Below, one piece after another: positions 12,501 to 24,530 of a stretch of DNA of 64,000 nt. The notes under the pieces were generated by a model. It did no database searches. It had not been told where the DNA came from and saw nothing but the letters and a program-made list of their open reading frames with translations. Both the position numbers and the translations under genes were made by a program. The stretch's first letter is position 1, and each line of letters begins with the position of its first letter. Source of the DNA: Callaeas wilsoni (lineage: Eukaryota > Chordata > Aves > Passeriformes > Callaeidae); the NCBI GenBank assembly GCA_013398955.1, contig VWPU01012288.1, positions 1-64,000 of the forward strand. Direction: 5' to 3'.

Positions 12501-15500
12501 TCCTTTCATTCAAAAACCATTTGCATTTTATTTGTGCCTCAGAGGAAGAACAATCCAAGCTGATTACAATCCACAGACACTGTACGTAATGAAAAATTAA
12601 TTGCATCAATCTTTTTGCTGTACTGGTCTTAACAACTCATTTTCAACCGGTCATTTCTCCACCTGCTCACGGAGGCCCAGGCAGCTGATGCAAGCCCATC
12701 TCTGACACTGACTGAATACCAATGAAGCGAAGGTCACTTAACGTCAAGCGAGTGGGAGAGCAGTAGCCAGCAAAAGATGTCACTTTTGGACCAGCAGCAA
12801 TCACTGCGTGATAGAAACCGAGTAAGTAACTGGAACACAAATCTTACTGAAAGCGCATTGACAAATACACGCGTGCAGAGGGAAAGTTGCAAAGGAGAAG
12901 GAAGGATGTGTTGAAATGAGAACAACAAACAGAGGTAGTTCTGGCTGCCTTCATCAGAACTGTCACTTGGCAAGCATTGATGGTGGTTGTAAATCAAGAT
13001 TTGCATGCCAGCTCCAATGCTAGTGATTTGTTCTGCCAGGTAAAGCGCTCTTGCAGAATGCATATTTATCAGGACATGGCTTCTGCTTTCTACAGTCAAC
13101 GTTGCTAAAATACAAAGGAAAAGTATCCATTAAAAATCCATACTTTACAAAGCAAGGAGAAAAAGCGGGGAGTGTGTGGGCAGGAATGACACCTGCTGCC
13201 TTGCCTGCATCAATAACCCTGCAAAGCAGTAATTTTTATCCCCTGCCTGCACTGAATATGTTCTTTGGGTGCAATTCAGTGTGAGCCCTAGGTAAAGTAT
13301 GTTTTCCATGTTGAACTGTGAAAAATTACCAGAACTTGCAAAGGAGTGTAATTTCATCATATTGGTTAAAATGGTTTGAATATTCCAACTCCTCTTATGA
13401 CTTGATCAGAACCCTCAGATAGGTGTATGGGATGGCTGAATTTCAGCCATCTTGTGGGGAGTTTAGTCATCAACCACTGCCTGAGGAAATGGTTGTTTCT
13501 ATATTTCACCAGAGTTTCAGATTATTTTAGGAAGAGAAGTGTGTAGCAGAGTAGTCAAGAGAAGGGTCTCAGCCAGGTGGGACAAGTAGCACACAGTGAT
13601 TACACGGATGATTAGGCGAAGATGTACTGTTAATACAGTATCTAAATATTGACAATGCAGTATCTAAATAACAACTAATCTATCACAGGTTTACAGTCTT
13701 CAGCTTTGCAGAAATCACAATTAAAAAGCAGCAAAGCACCTACGGAGCTATTTTAGGATTTTATCTCTGTATTTGTTTGGCTTTTAGAGCTTTTATTCGC
13801 AGCCTGGAGAGGCCACTTTATCCCATTGGCCCATCAGGTTCTTATACCCTTTTGCAGGCCAATGTGCACCCAAGTCAATCACAAACATCTCGACTCCCCC
13901 ATCTCTGGAAGCATTAATTATGTGAACATAATTAACACACAGCTGGTGTCCTTAGGACAAATGACAATGCTCCTCAGGGACAGGAAAGGGAGGGTGTGTG
14001 CATGTGTGTGACACCCACACACCAAAGATCAGAATATCTTTTATTTCACTCATATGGTGTCCCATATTTCTCCAGTCAGTTTTGCTATTTCTGCTTAGAT
14101 GTATGTACATTCTCCAAAGTAAACAAACCTGTGTTTTTGAAGGAAGATTTTTTCTATTGGGGTCCAACCTAACATGTGGGAACTTTAAAAAAAATACAAG
14201 ACAATATTTAAAAAATATGTTGTGGTTCCCCATGTAGCAGAATTTAAATTGAATTTTTAAAATTGATTATAATCATTACTTTTAATTTTCCTCTGGAAAG
14301 TGCTTGCTACAGTTCAATAAAGGAGGGAGGAAACAGCTGGTCTGTGCATTTGTGAGTGAGCAGCATTTAATAAGGTAATATGTTCATTTTCTAGGTGTCA
14401 GGAATTATGAATTTATGCCAGGTCAAATTAGTGCACATATTTTCACACAGCACAGTGAAGAGCTCCATAACCGAGCACTGTGGTGTTTGGGATGCTTGTG
14501 AAATGTCTGCTTCTGGAATAAGAGGAGAGCCTCTGTGTTATGGAGATGTTATGGAGATACAGCCTTTTAGAACAGAACTGACAGGTCACATTTAACTCAC
14601 ACCTCAGTGTTCCTCCCAAATAACCAAAACCAAAACAAAGCTGCTGGATGTAAACAATGTGACTGGTGCACAAGCCCCAGGCTCCTATTATTCTCCCACT
14701 ACAAAGTGCCCCATAGCTTTTCAGCAATATGAATAAAAACTAATTTTCCTTCTTCTGCCAAGATAGCAGTATGATATTGTGTTTGTAGTGTAGATAAAAA
14801 ACAGACATCAAACTCTATTAATCTTTGGGCTAGACTTTTTTGCTTCTTCCCATAACCAAATAGTAAATATTGACTGAAGTAAGTTTATCAATATTTATTT
14901 TGAGGGAAAATAAATCTTCCTGTTTGCGAAACTATAAAGCCAATTTTGTCAGGGAAAGAGATGACTCAAATGGTAAATTTCCCAGTAATAATCTCAGTGG
15001 CTTTCAGCAAACAGAGGACATAAAAAGGGAATGATCCACTAGGGAACATTCAAAACTGACTCCCAGAGGTAACCAGGTGTTAAAGTCAGACAGATGCTCA
15101 ACAACTTCTGCTTTTAGGCACAGTGCCATTTTTAGAACTGTTCCCTGAACTTCTCCATTGAGAAGGTGATGATGCACTTGGGCATATAGAGAGAGAGAGG
15201 AACTGCATGGTTTGGGCACCTATGCCCAGACAGGACAGAGGAGCTGCCTTGGGTGCAGGGTATGATGCCAGTCCTGCCTTGAAGATATTTGCTTCATATG
15301 CCAAACACAAGGAGACCACAGGCTTGTGAGGGAAAGGGAGAATGGGGAAGGCAGAACTTAATGTGGGCAGTGAAAATAATTTACTTCTCAGCCCAGAGAG
15401 ATCACAGAGGGACAAAGAGGTGTGAGACAAGAATAGAAATAGCTATGCAGCCTGCACAACTGTGAGTGGGGAGAAAGCAACTGACCTTATTCAGCTAATG

Positions 15501-18435
15501 AGTTGTGAGCCAGTGCTCCTGCCAGCACAGGAGGGAGACAACGTCCCTGGTACTGAGGGCACCCTGACAGCAGCATGAACAGAGCAGGCACACTGGTGGA
15601 GGGACACAATCCTGTGCAATGTGCTCCGGAATGACCCTTCTTGAGCAGGGAAGCTGGAGCAGATGACCCGCTGCGGTCCCTTCCATCCTGACCCATGCTG
15701 TGACACGAGCTGGAGCTCTTTGGCCTGGCACACTACAGTCCGTGAACAGGAGGTTCAGAAAACTGGCCAAGACCCTAATTTCAGCTCTTGTATTCTATTC
15801 TTTCCTGCACAGCTCTGCTCTTTACCTCGTTGCCTGTGCACAAAGCCTTTGTGGATCTATACATCTTAGGCAAAGGTCTGAGTCAGCCCTGAGTTTGCTG
15901 ACCCTTGGCTGGAGGAAGTTAGTTGTGGCACTGAACTAGATGCACCTGGTGTCTTGTGCTTACTGAGGTTGGACCAGGGCTTTGCTATCACGTGTTTTTT
16001 GAGGCTCTATCCAAGAGTAGAACAACTTTCCCGCTTCCTTCCACCCTCTCACTGGAAAATCACATTACTTTCAGGGTTAGAGACTGGCTTCTCCTTTCTC
16101 CCTACTCCTCCACCGCCTTCACTGGGAGGGAGAGAAAAGGATTGTCTTGAGACCAATAAATGAAGAGTTCTGCCAACATGATTTAATACTGACTGTATAA
16201 AGTGTCAATTATTAAATGTTCCATACCCAGTGATAAGGAAAGGAGGAGATGGATTATCAGTTCAGTGACACGTTGGAAAATATGCTTAGCTGAGATGAAT
16301 ACCCAAATTGTCAGGTTGGAGATTACTTCATTGGATAAGACAGGAGCACGTGGAAAGGTGAAAAACATAATCCTTCATGAGGCAAAAGGAATTATTTACC
16401 TAAAAGTACTTAAACTTAGAGTTTTGACTAATTCTACACTTTGATCCTTGAATTATTTTCTGTTGACCTTCAGGAAAGTACCTGAATATCAGGAGGATTT
16501 GGGGGGCTCCAAAAGCAATGCTGTCACTTGTTTTGTTTTCAGCACAAATAAGTAAGCTCTAATCCCTCAGATGTTACTCATTAAAGGATGTGCATCTGGG
16601 AGAAATGGTTATAAGAGGGCAACTATTTCCTTAAGAAATATTTTGTCTTTGGAAATATTCCTACTGTTTATATGAGCGTAACAAGTGAGATGTTTTAATG
16701 GTAGAATCACTGCCAGCTCCTGCAGGGTTAAAAAAAAGTCTATCAAAATCCGAACGGTGGTCATCATCCCGAGATGTTAAGGTGGACTGGACAGCCATTG
16801 CTCCTCATTCTCTGTGTCATCATGAGAATGATGACCATTCTCACGCCTCAGTCTCTTAGTGCCTGACTGCTGAAAAGCCTGTTTGCATGCACACATCTTG
16901 GTACCTGTGAGTTTGTGGCATTAGAGAGCCGATGTGAGTCACTTTCCCTTCCTAGAAAGGGAAGTTTCTGACCTTTCTCACGTTGTTGCTACAATGCTAC
17001 AACATCGCTTCCTACACCTTACAGACGCATCTGCATGTGCGCGTGCTGCACAGGTGACTTGAAAAGTCTGCAGCTGTAACTCAGCTCAGTCTCCTGTGCT
17101 AGGATAGTGTGCTGGCTGGAGACATCCTGCTAGGATAATGCACTGGCTGGAGATGTCCTCCTGACTCCACTGAAAAGGGAGGCTTTGTGTTTTAAGAAAT
17201 CAGGTCTTGTCCCCTCTGCCTTCTTTCTACAGTGGTTGTTAGGAAGGCAGCTGGGGTGACCTTTTCTCCCTGTATACTGTTGAATTACAAGCTTTTGCTT
17301 TCCTCATTTCCTCTAGAGCTCTAGCCCAATTTTCCCTCCTAGAAACCATACTGATTTTCCAAAATGCTTCCATTTATCATACAGTATCCTGAGGTTTTTC
17401 CTAAGAAGGGTATCCAGGCCCAGAAATAATGCCTCAGACATTTGTGCTCCATTTCTAAAGAAGAAAAAGAAAGCAACATGATCCAACTTGCTCTCCTTGT
17501 GCCATCTGCATAAAGAAGATTGAACTGGCAGGATCTGCACAAATTACTACCAGAGTGAGGACACAAAGAATAGGTAGAAGAAAAAGCACACAGCAAATTT
17601 AGAACTAATATTATAGTAAAAGAGGTACCAACTGAAGGGGATAAGCTTTAAAAACTGATGTTATATAATGAAATGCAATGTTAACATTCCACATTGTACA
17701 GAAGAGTTTCCTTAAGGCTATGTTCTGCCATGGCAGGATTTATCTCTGTAGGTCAATGGAGAGGAAAGACAATTGCCAAGAAGAACAGCCACAAGCGAGT
17801 TATTCTCTCTTCCTGTTCTAGCAGTGACAAGTGGCAGAAGAAAGATCAATCATCACTCTCCACATTGCTCTCCAGGATCTGAAGTGGTTTTATGCAGCAC
17901 CTGGAGGAAATGGAAGATGCTTGGAAAGGTGATTCTAACAGCTAAAGGTGGTAAGGATTTTCCCCAAATGGAGGAACTTGTTGAGGTACACATCTAGAAC
18001 CCCATGAAACCCCAGAATGCTCATCCTCTTATGCAAGCACAAAATGTAGTGCTGAAGAATAAAACGACCAGGTTTCTGCCTGTGAAAGTGCTGTTGGGGT
18101 TCAGCACCATGGGCTGAATATCATAAAACTAAACAAGTTTATTTTGATGATTTTGATGTCCGGTATTCTTGAAAAGCAATTCTAAAAACATTTTCTGATC
18201 CAACTCTGGATGCCTCAAGGACATCAGAAGAACCTCCAGCAGGGATACTTTGGGGGGAAAAAAAAAATCTTCTTTAATTACGCTTTCTTATGCCTTTTCC
18301 TTCTCTCTATTCTCTTCTAGGTAGAGTCACTGCTTGTATTTTCAAGCTTTCTTATCAAACTGAATGCATAATTTCTGTAATGTAAATGTAATGTGTTATA
18401 ATACCTTCACACACACAGCTGTGGTGTCAACACAA
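9599..18435. other. Intergenic DNA, no gene seen
   Basis: No exon, RNA gene or clear transposon was recognised. Open frames are short (at most 121 codons) and mutually overlapping. Small features are a GT/CA-rich patch near 13990-14025, AT-rich DNA at 14200-14280, and a 32-bp imperfect tandem duplication near 17.1 kb. Confidence 0.6.
17099..17162. repeat. Imperfect 32-bp tandem duplication
   Basis: Two successive copies of a segment beginning CTAGGATA and containing CTGGCTGGAGA lie head to tail with a period of about 32 bp and a few substitutions. It is not related to any transposon I recognise. Confidence 0.6.
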
Positions 18436-20250
18436 AATCACACAGTGGTTTGGGTTCAAAGGGACCTCTGGAGATCATCCAGTCCAATTCCTCTGCTAAG
18501 GCAGGTTCACCTTCACCTGGAGCAGGTTGCACAGGATCATGTGCAGGCAGGTTTTGAATATCTCGAGATAAGGAGACTCCACAGCCTTCCTCTCTGGGCA
18601 GCCTGTTCCGGCGCTCTATCACTCTTAAAGCAATGAAATTTTTCCTTATATTCAGAAGGAATTTCCTGCATTTCAGTTTGTGCATGTTACCTTTATCTTG
18701 TTGCTGGGCAACTCTGGAAAAACTCTGGCCCCATCCTCCCCTTAAGGTATTTGTATGTATTGATAAGATCCTCCTCAGTCATCTCTCCTCCAGACTAAAC
18801 AAGGCCAACTCCCTCACCTTATCCTCCTAAGAGATGTTCCAGTCCCCTTTAATCATCTTTAGCCATCTGCTGGACTCTCTCCAGGAGTTCCTTGCCTTTC
18901 TTGAACTGAGGAGCCAGAACAGGACACATTACTCCAGGTGAGGTCTCATCAGGGCCTTTCTTGACTTGCTGCCACAATCCAATGGCCTTCTTGGCTACAC
19001 TGCTGGCTCATGGGCAGCTTGTTGTCCACCAGGACCCCCACGTCCTTCTCCACAGAGCTGCTTTCCAGCAGGTCAGCCCCAGCCTGTGCTGGTGCACGGG
19101 GTTGTTCCTCCCCAGGGGCAGGACCCTGCATTTGCCCTTGTTCAACTTCAGAAGGATCCTCTCCACCCATCTCCCCAGCCAGTCTAGGTCTTGCTGAATG
19201 TCTGCACAGCATTCTGACATATTGGCCACTCATCCCAGTTTTGTATCATCAGCGACCTTGCTAAAGGGTGCACTCTGTCCATCCAAGTAATTGATGGATA
19301 ACTGGAACAAGACTGGATCCAGTACTGACCCCAGGGGCACTCTGCTACTGACAGGACTCTGACTAGACACTGTGCTGCTGACCACAGCGCTCTGAGCTCT
19401 GCTGTTCAGACAGTTCTCAACCCACCTCGCTGTCCACTCATCTAATTCACACTTCCCAAGCTTACCTGTGAGGATATTGCGGGAGACAGTGTCAAAAGCC
19501 TTGCTGAAGTCAGGGCAGGCAACATCCACTTCTCTCCCCTCATCTACTCAGCCAGTCATTCCACTGGTAAAAAAAATCCCTACAGCACAGTGACCTGTGT
19601 TGCCTGCTGGAATGCTTCTGAAGAACTCTAATCACTGTTCATCATGATACAGAAGAGATGTACCACGTCTTGGAAAGAGTGATGAGAAATGGAGAACATC
19701 GCTGATGTGTGGGTCTGGGGGAATGCACCACCACAATCACAAACGGCTATCAGATTGGTCTAGCATGATTATCACTTGATGAAGCCATGATGAAACTTTT
19801 TCCTTCACATGCTTAGAGATGACATCTGGGAGGAGCTGTTCCATCACCTTTCCAGGGATGGAGGTGAGGTTGACCTACCTGTAGTTTCTTAGGTGCTCTT
19901 TCTTGGCCTTTTTGAAGACTGGAGTGGTGTTGTCTTTCTTCCAGTCCTCAGGCACCTCTCCTGTCCTCCATGACCTTTCAAAGATGATGGAGAATGGCTT
20001 AGCAATAACATCTGACAGCTCCCTCAGCATTTGCGGCCACATCCTGTCAGGACCCTTGAGTTTGTGGGTATCCAGTTTTTCTAAATGATCTCTAACCCAA
20101 TCATCCTTGACAAAGGGCAGCTCTTCTTTTCTCCAGACTTTCTCTCTTGCCTCTAGGCTTTGGGACTTCTCAGGGTTGGCCTTAGCAGTAAAGACTGAAC
20201 CAAAGAAGCCATTCAGTAACTCCACCTTCTCTTATCTTTTGTCACCTGGA
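18436..20250 (-). mobile_element. CR1 LINE, 5'-truncated, with reverse transcriptase remnants
   Basis: This is the 3' half of a CR1 non-LTR retrotransposon in minus orientation. Reading plus, it starts with the reverse complement of the CR1 3' UTR (GGGACCTCTGGAGATCATCC at about 18461) and continues through the reverse transcriptase. On the minus strand a 116-codon frame (20225-19875) holds the block KPFSIIFERSWRTG...VPEDWKK...VFKK typical of LINE reverse transcriptases. A 99-codon frame (19529-19230) holds FSKAFDTV and, near its end, ADDTKLG, which corresponds to the catalytic xADD motif. The frames are broken by stops and indels, so the copy is dead. The 8-bp tail repeats at the 3' end (about 18425-18440) are decayed. 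A foreign segment interrupts it at about 19567-19735. It is 5'-truncated, as most CR1 copies are; the 5' boundary is approximate. Confidence 0.93.
19567..19735. other. Unidentified ~170-bp insertion inside the CR1 copy
   Basis: The CR1 sequence reads continuously up to 'cagtcattcca' and resumes at 'aaacggctatcagattggt', which are adjacent in CR1. The roughly 170 bp between them are not CR1 and I do not recognise them. They begin near an A-run (GGTAAAAAAAATCC) and contain no clear ORF or terminal repeat. A possible 3-bp CCA/ACA flank is too short to call a target duplication. Confidence 0.55.
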
Positions 20251-21902
20251 CACCAGTGAGTCATCTATGAGTTCTCCACAGTGTTGTACAAGTCAATGCC
20301 AGGCTTAACCTGTGCCAAAGGACAAAACGAACCTAACAGAGAACGAAAAGATGTTTGGAGGTTTTTTTGTTTAGGTTTTTTTTTTTTCAATTAAAGTGTG
20401 AGGATGGTGGTGGGAATGTTGTGAAGAAAAGGCTCTGGGGAATAATTTAATGCCATGCTTGTAGATCGAGGGCTTTAATAAAATAAAAAGAGCAAAGAGA
20501 AGACTATGTGCACCCTGATGATGAATGAATATGCCTGCTTAGTACTTCAGGGATGGATTAAGCTGTTGAAAAAGCATTCAACATTGGCTAAAGGACTGTA
20601 ATATATGTGAAATTCCACAGTTAATGCATCATTAAATAATTTGCTGCAACTGATTTATAGGTGCAATATACTACACTATGTCAAACCGTGCAGGATAATA
20701 AATGGTATCACAAAAATATACTATTGAAACTTTTGTTCTAATCAGTCTTTTGAGTTTTAGGAGAACATAGCTCTGCAGAATTGTCCTATTGATCCTGATA
20801 GAGTAACATGTAAAAGCTTCATGCTACATATATTTTAGGACCTTTTCTTAAGCAGTCTGGGTTGTGGTCCAGTGAATCAGGCACTGGATTGTGACTTCTG
20901 TGACCTGCACTCTGGTCCTTGCTCTGTCATTGAAACTTTAAGCTGCTGACCTAAGTTTTTCCAGGCTGAGTGCTGTAATGCCCACTTCGAGACCTGTGCT
21001 CTCTCTTTCCATGGACACAATGTACAATCCCATCACCTACCTGCATGTATTGGACACAAAGGGGCAGGGAAGATGTAGATAACCACTGACCTATGAATCC
21101 AACCTTCACAGGACTTTGGTAACTTCCTTCTTCTGGGGAACGTCTTACCACTCTCCATATTCAGTGTTTGAAAAAGAAATGCATGTTCCTTCTCTTCCAA
21201 AAGAGAATATTCAGGGCAAAAAGCAATTCACGCATGTCCTACCCTGTTAGTGCTTCTTCTCAGTGTTAAATTCTTTACAGAAGAAGCAAATGGTCTTGGT
21301 TCACTTTGGATCTTGCCCAAAATGTTCTTCCCATTGTCCTTCCACCGTCCACTTTCCAGAATGTGCCTAACCTCAGGGTTGCAGGGTCTTGCTAAGCAAG
21401 ATTCACAGTCACTTGTACTGAAGGAATATTCTCAGTTGTAGAAAACAATGATTTACTAGGCCAGGTAAGGAGAAGAGTAGTTTGATCTTGGAAAACTGAT
21501 GGTGGGACATTTAATTGAAGGAGGTCCTCTCTTCTAGTCCCTATAGGATGGTGTTTGTATTTTGAAATGTCCCTTTTGGGACCAATGTAAAGGATCCTGA
21601 TGCTGGCTGGTGCATTTAGATGCACCACTCTAATGGATGAGCTAATTGTAATTAATAATTTATTTGATTAATTTAACCCCTTTAAAATTTTGTGCCGTTC
21701 AGTTTGCAAACAAGACTATTTTTTCCCATCTTTCTAAATTATTGAACAGGCATTTTATTCAGCTATATTTCAGCCTACAGGAAATAACTGCTGCGTTTTA
21801 TTTGCATCTGTTGTTCATACTGTGTGATTGGTCATGCTGTAATTAAAAGCTGTATTCTTTTACATTTTGCTAGAGTCCAGAGTATACCAATGATCTCTAA
21901 TT
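20251..21902. other. Intergenic DNA between two CR1 copies
   Basis: Apart from the MIR-like relic at 20861-20990 there is nothing I can name. The part at 21640-21700 is AT-rich with several TAAT/ATTA cores (CTAATTGTAATTAATAATTT). The last base-rich stretch before the next CR1 has no ORF of note. Confidence 0.55.
20861..20990 (+). mobile_element. MIR-family SINE relic
   Basis: The block GTGGTCCAGTGAATCAGGCA with following 'ctggattgtgacttctgtgacctg', 'tggtccttgctctgtcattg' and 'ctgacctaagtttttccagg' follows the order of an old amniote MIR-type SINE (start block, 'gttctaatcctggctctgccact', 'gtgaccttgggcaagt'). It is heavily mutated. The assignment is by eye. Confidence 0.6.
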
Positions 21903-22440
21903 ACAGAATCACAGAATCAGCTGAGTTCAGCTCCTGGCCTTGCACAGAACCATCCCCAAGAGTCACACCATGTCCCTGAGAGCATTGGCTAACTACTTCT
22001 TGAACTCTGTCAGGCTTGGTGCTGTGACCACTTCCCTGGGGAGCCCGTTCCAGTGCCCAACCACCCTCTGGGTGAAGAACCTTTTTCTAATGTTCGACAT
22101 AAACCTCCCCTGACACAACTTCCGGCCATTCCCTCAGGTCCTGTCACTGGTCTCCACAGAGAAGAGATCGATGTCTGCCCCTCCTCTTCCCCTCATGAGG
22201 AAGTTGTAACTGCAATGAGGTCTCCCCTCAGTCTCCTGTGCTCCAGGCTGAACAGACCAAGTGACCTCAGCTGCTCCTCATATTGTTTCCCTCAAGGCCT
22301 TTCATCATCTTTGTTGCCCTCCTCTGGATGCTCTAATAGTTTCAATGTCTTTCATATGGTGTGGCACCCAAAACTGCACACAGGACTCGAGGTGAGGCCA
22401 CCCTAGTGCAGAGCAGAGCAGGACAATCCCCTCCCTTGAC
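21903..22440 (-). mobile_element. CR1 LINE 3' end, truncated
   Basis: This is a second minus-strand CR1 copy of a different subfamily from the one at 18.4 kb. It begins with decayed tail repeats (ACAGAATCACAGAATCA at 21904) and continues with the 3' UTR/ORF2 end: 'ctggccttgcacagaaccatcccc', 'ccctggggagcccgttccagtgcccaaccacc', 'ctgggtgaagaacctttttctaatgt', and 'ctcagctgctcctcatat'. After about 22440 the CR1 similarity stops, so it is 5'-truncated at roughly 540 bp. No coding frame is intact. Confidence 0.9.
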
Positions 22441-24265
22441 AGGAGACTTCACCAGGCTCTTCCATCCTCACTGGCTGCTCGTTATCCAGGAGCTCCATGC
22501 AATCTCAAGCCCAGACCTTCAGTCTTGGTCTGATCAAAGTTGTAAGTGTAGCTGTTTTAGTTCTGCTCCCAGATTGTTGCTCAGGTTTCCTGGGTTGACA
22601 GTGGACCTGACTTGTTACTTTCCCTTATGGTTTCTGGACTGCTGCTAGAAGCTGTCACTGCCACTGTCCTGCCCGGGCTGCCCAGCTCAGACATGGCAGG
22701 GCCATGCCCAGGCACTCAGGTCACTGCCCTGCTCATGCTGTGGCCATCAGCTCCCAGCCTGCCTTCCCTTGTGAGGTCACTCAAATCTTGCAGCCCTCTG
22801 GTAAGTCTTTTTTTACTGGAGTAATCCTCAGCAGAGTGTTTAGTACAAAACAAAAGAGAGAATCTCTCTCTGCCTTGATTAAAGGAAGAATTAAAGTGTC
22901 TTTCAGCAGTGACTTTGGCATTTTAGAGAAGGTAGTACATATTTTGAAGGAAACTTTGCATTTCTCTAAGTGCCTGACTGCAACACTGTTTGTAAGCAGT
23001 GATAAGTGAAAACTCTTAAGTTTAATAAGTAAGAGGTGTTGCTAAGGTAAATGCAGCTTAAGCACTAGAATGAAGAGCTTCTGTGAAAAGAAGGATCCAT
23101 ATCTCCTGAGTAGATTCTTAATATTGGTCAAAACCAGGCAGCCTTTGAAGGATCAATTATTGAAAAATAACTTTTAAGGGGGATCATGTTTTGAGGTGGA
23201 GATGTAACTCTTTTTACATTTGTGTGGTTTAAAAACTTCTTTCTAGAGGTGAAGAAGTGTCACTATCTAAGGGCAAGATTTCCAAATACATTAGAGTTGC
23301 ACAGCACCCACATCCCTGTGAGACGGGATGCAACGGATGCTAGGAAAATACAGTATTCCACTGGGGAAGGGGAGACAGGCATTAAAATGTTGGGTTTGGC
23401 CAGACTAAGCATGGCAGTGCCCTTTTCAGAATATGTGCTGTACTGAAGTTGATGGGAATGCTGATTTGAATTACAAGAGGACCAAGAAGTACCAAGTGCC
23501 CCAGTGAATCCTAGAGCACAAAGGACTATTAGCAAATTTTTATAACATAAGACCAGCTCTCTGCCAGTGCAAATCAGCTTCCTCTTGCTGAAATACATGG
23601 TCTCAGTTGCAGTAATCAGTTACAGTTATGCTACTTTACAATGTATTCCAACTGAAAATCTGTCCGAGAGTATGTGCTAACTTCCCTAATTGACAGAAGA
23701 TGTTTCCAAGATTAAATACTGACCTAAACATCACCATCATCTCTTTAATATCAATTTTTACCGTACCATATGCCTGATAAAATACAGCTAGTGCAAAATA
23801 AGAAAACTGCTGCCAAGATGGAGAATCTGTTAAAGGAGTCACTTTTCTTTTAAGCCTTGGAAATACACTAACTCTGAGAAAAAAGGCACTTGAAAAGGAC
23901 CTTGGTGAACTATGGTCCATTGTCAGAAATGTTGCAGCTAATTAGCAGCCAGAGTTTCCAGAGAGAACAAACTCTGACTTAATGGAATGGCTCTTTGCAG
24001 AGTCTCAGCCCCCAAGTGTTTTGATGCTGGCACAGTTACTGATGTGACTTCTACATTAAATTAATCTAAAGAGGGAGCCACAACAAAGGGTTTCCAAATG
24101 AAATGACTGTTCAGTAGCTCATGCCTGTTTGGCACTTGCTTACTGATCCCTGCTTTTTCAATTGTAGCATTTTCAAGAGATGCAGTCATGGTGGAAAACA
24201 AAATTTTATGGCTCTTCTACTTCTGTAAGTCACTTACTACTATCATGAGTACTCTGTGGGTTGTG
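22441..24265. other. Intergenic DNA, no gene seen
   Basis: No exon or transposon is recognised. Frames of 94-111 codons occur on both strands but overlap and carry no motif. A short region near 22.6-22.8 kb is GC-richer than its surroundings without forming a CpG island. Confidence 0.55.
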
Positions 24266-24530
24266 TCTTGCAGGTTTCCCACGCTGGACCAGGATTTGAC
24301 TACCAGAGGCAGTTTGTAAGCATTCCGTAGTATTTGCTGAGGTTCTCATATGTGGAAACTTGTACCTCATTTTCTTAAAAACAAAGAATTTTTGTTTAAT
24401 GAAGCTCGAACTGAAATGATTTTAAAAAAGCTAGCTGGCACGGTTAGTTTCATCTAATCTGACACTTCCTCAAAAGCAAAATTAAATAAACTTTCCTTCT
24501 CTGTGTACGACCAAGGTACTATTGAGAAGA
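24266..24530 (+). repeat. 265-bp direct duplication, copy A (exon-like core)
   Basis: This segment is repeated at 27465-27729, offset by 3199 bp, with one visible mismatch (A at 24514 versus C at 27713). Copy A begins exactly at TCTTGCAG. The next 42 bp (24274-24315) are open in one frame, translate to VSHAGPGFDYQRQF, and are followed by GTAAGC. The segment therefore looks like a 14-codon phase-0 exon with its 3' and 5' splice signals plus about 215 bp of following intron-like AT-rich DNA. I do not recognise the peptide. No transposon ends are visible, and a local segmental duplication is the simplest reading; an assembly artefact is possible. Confidence 0.85.
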
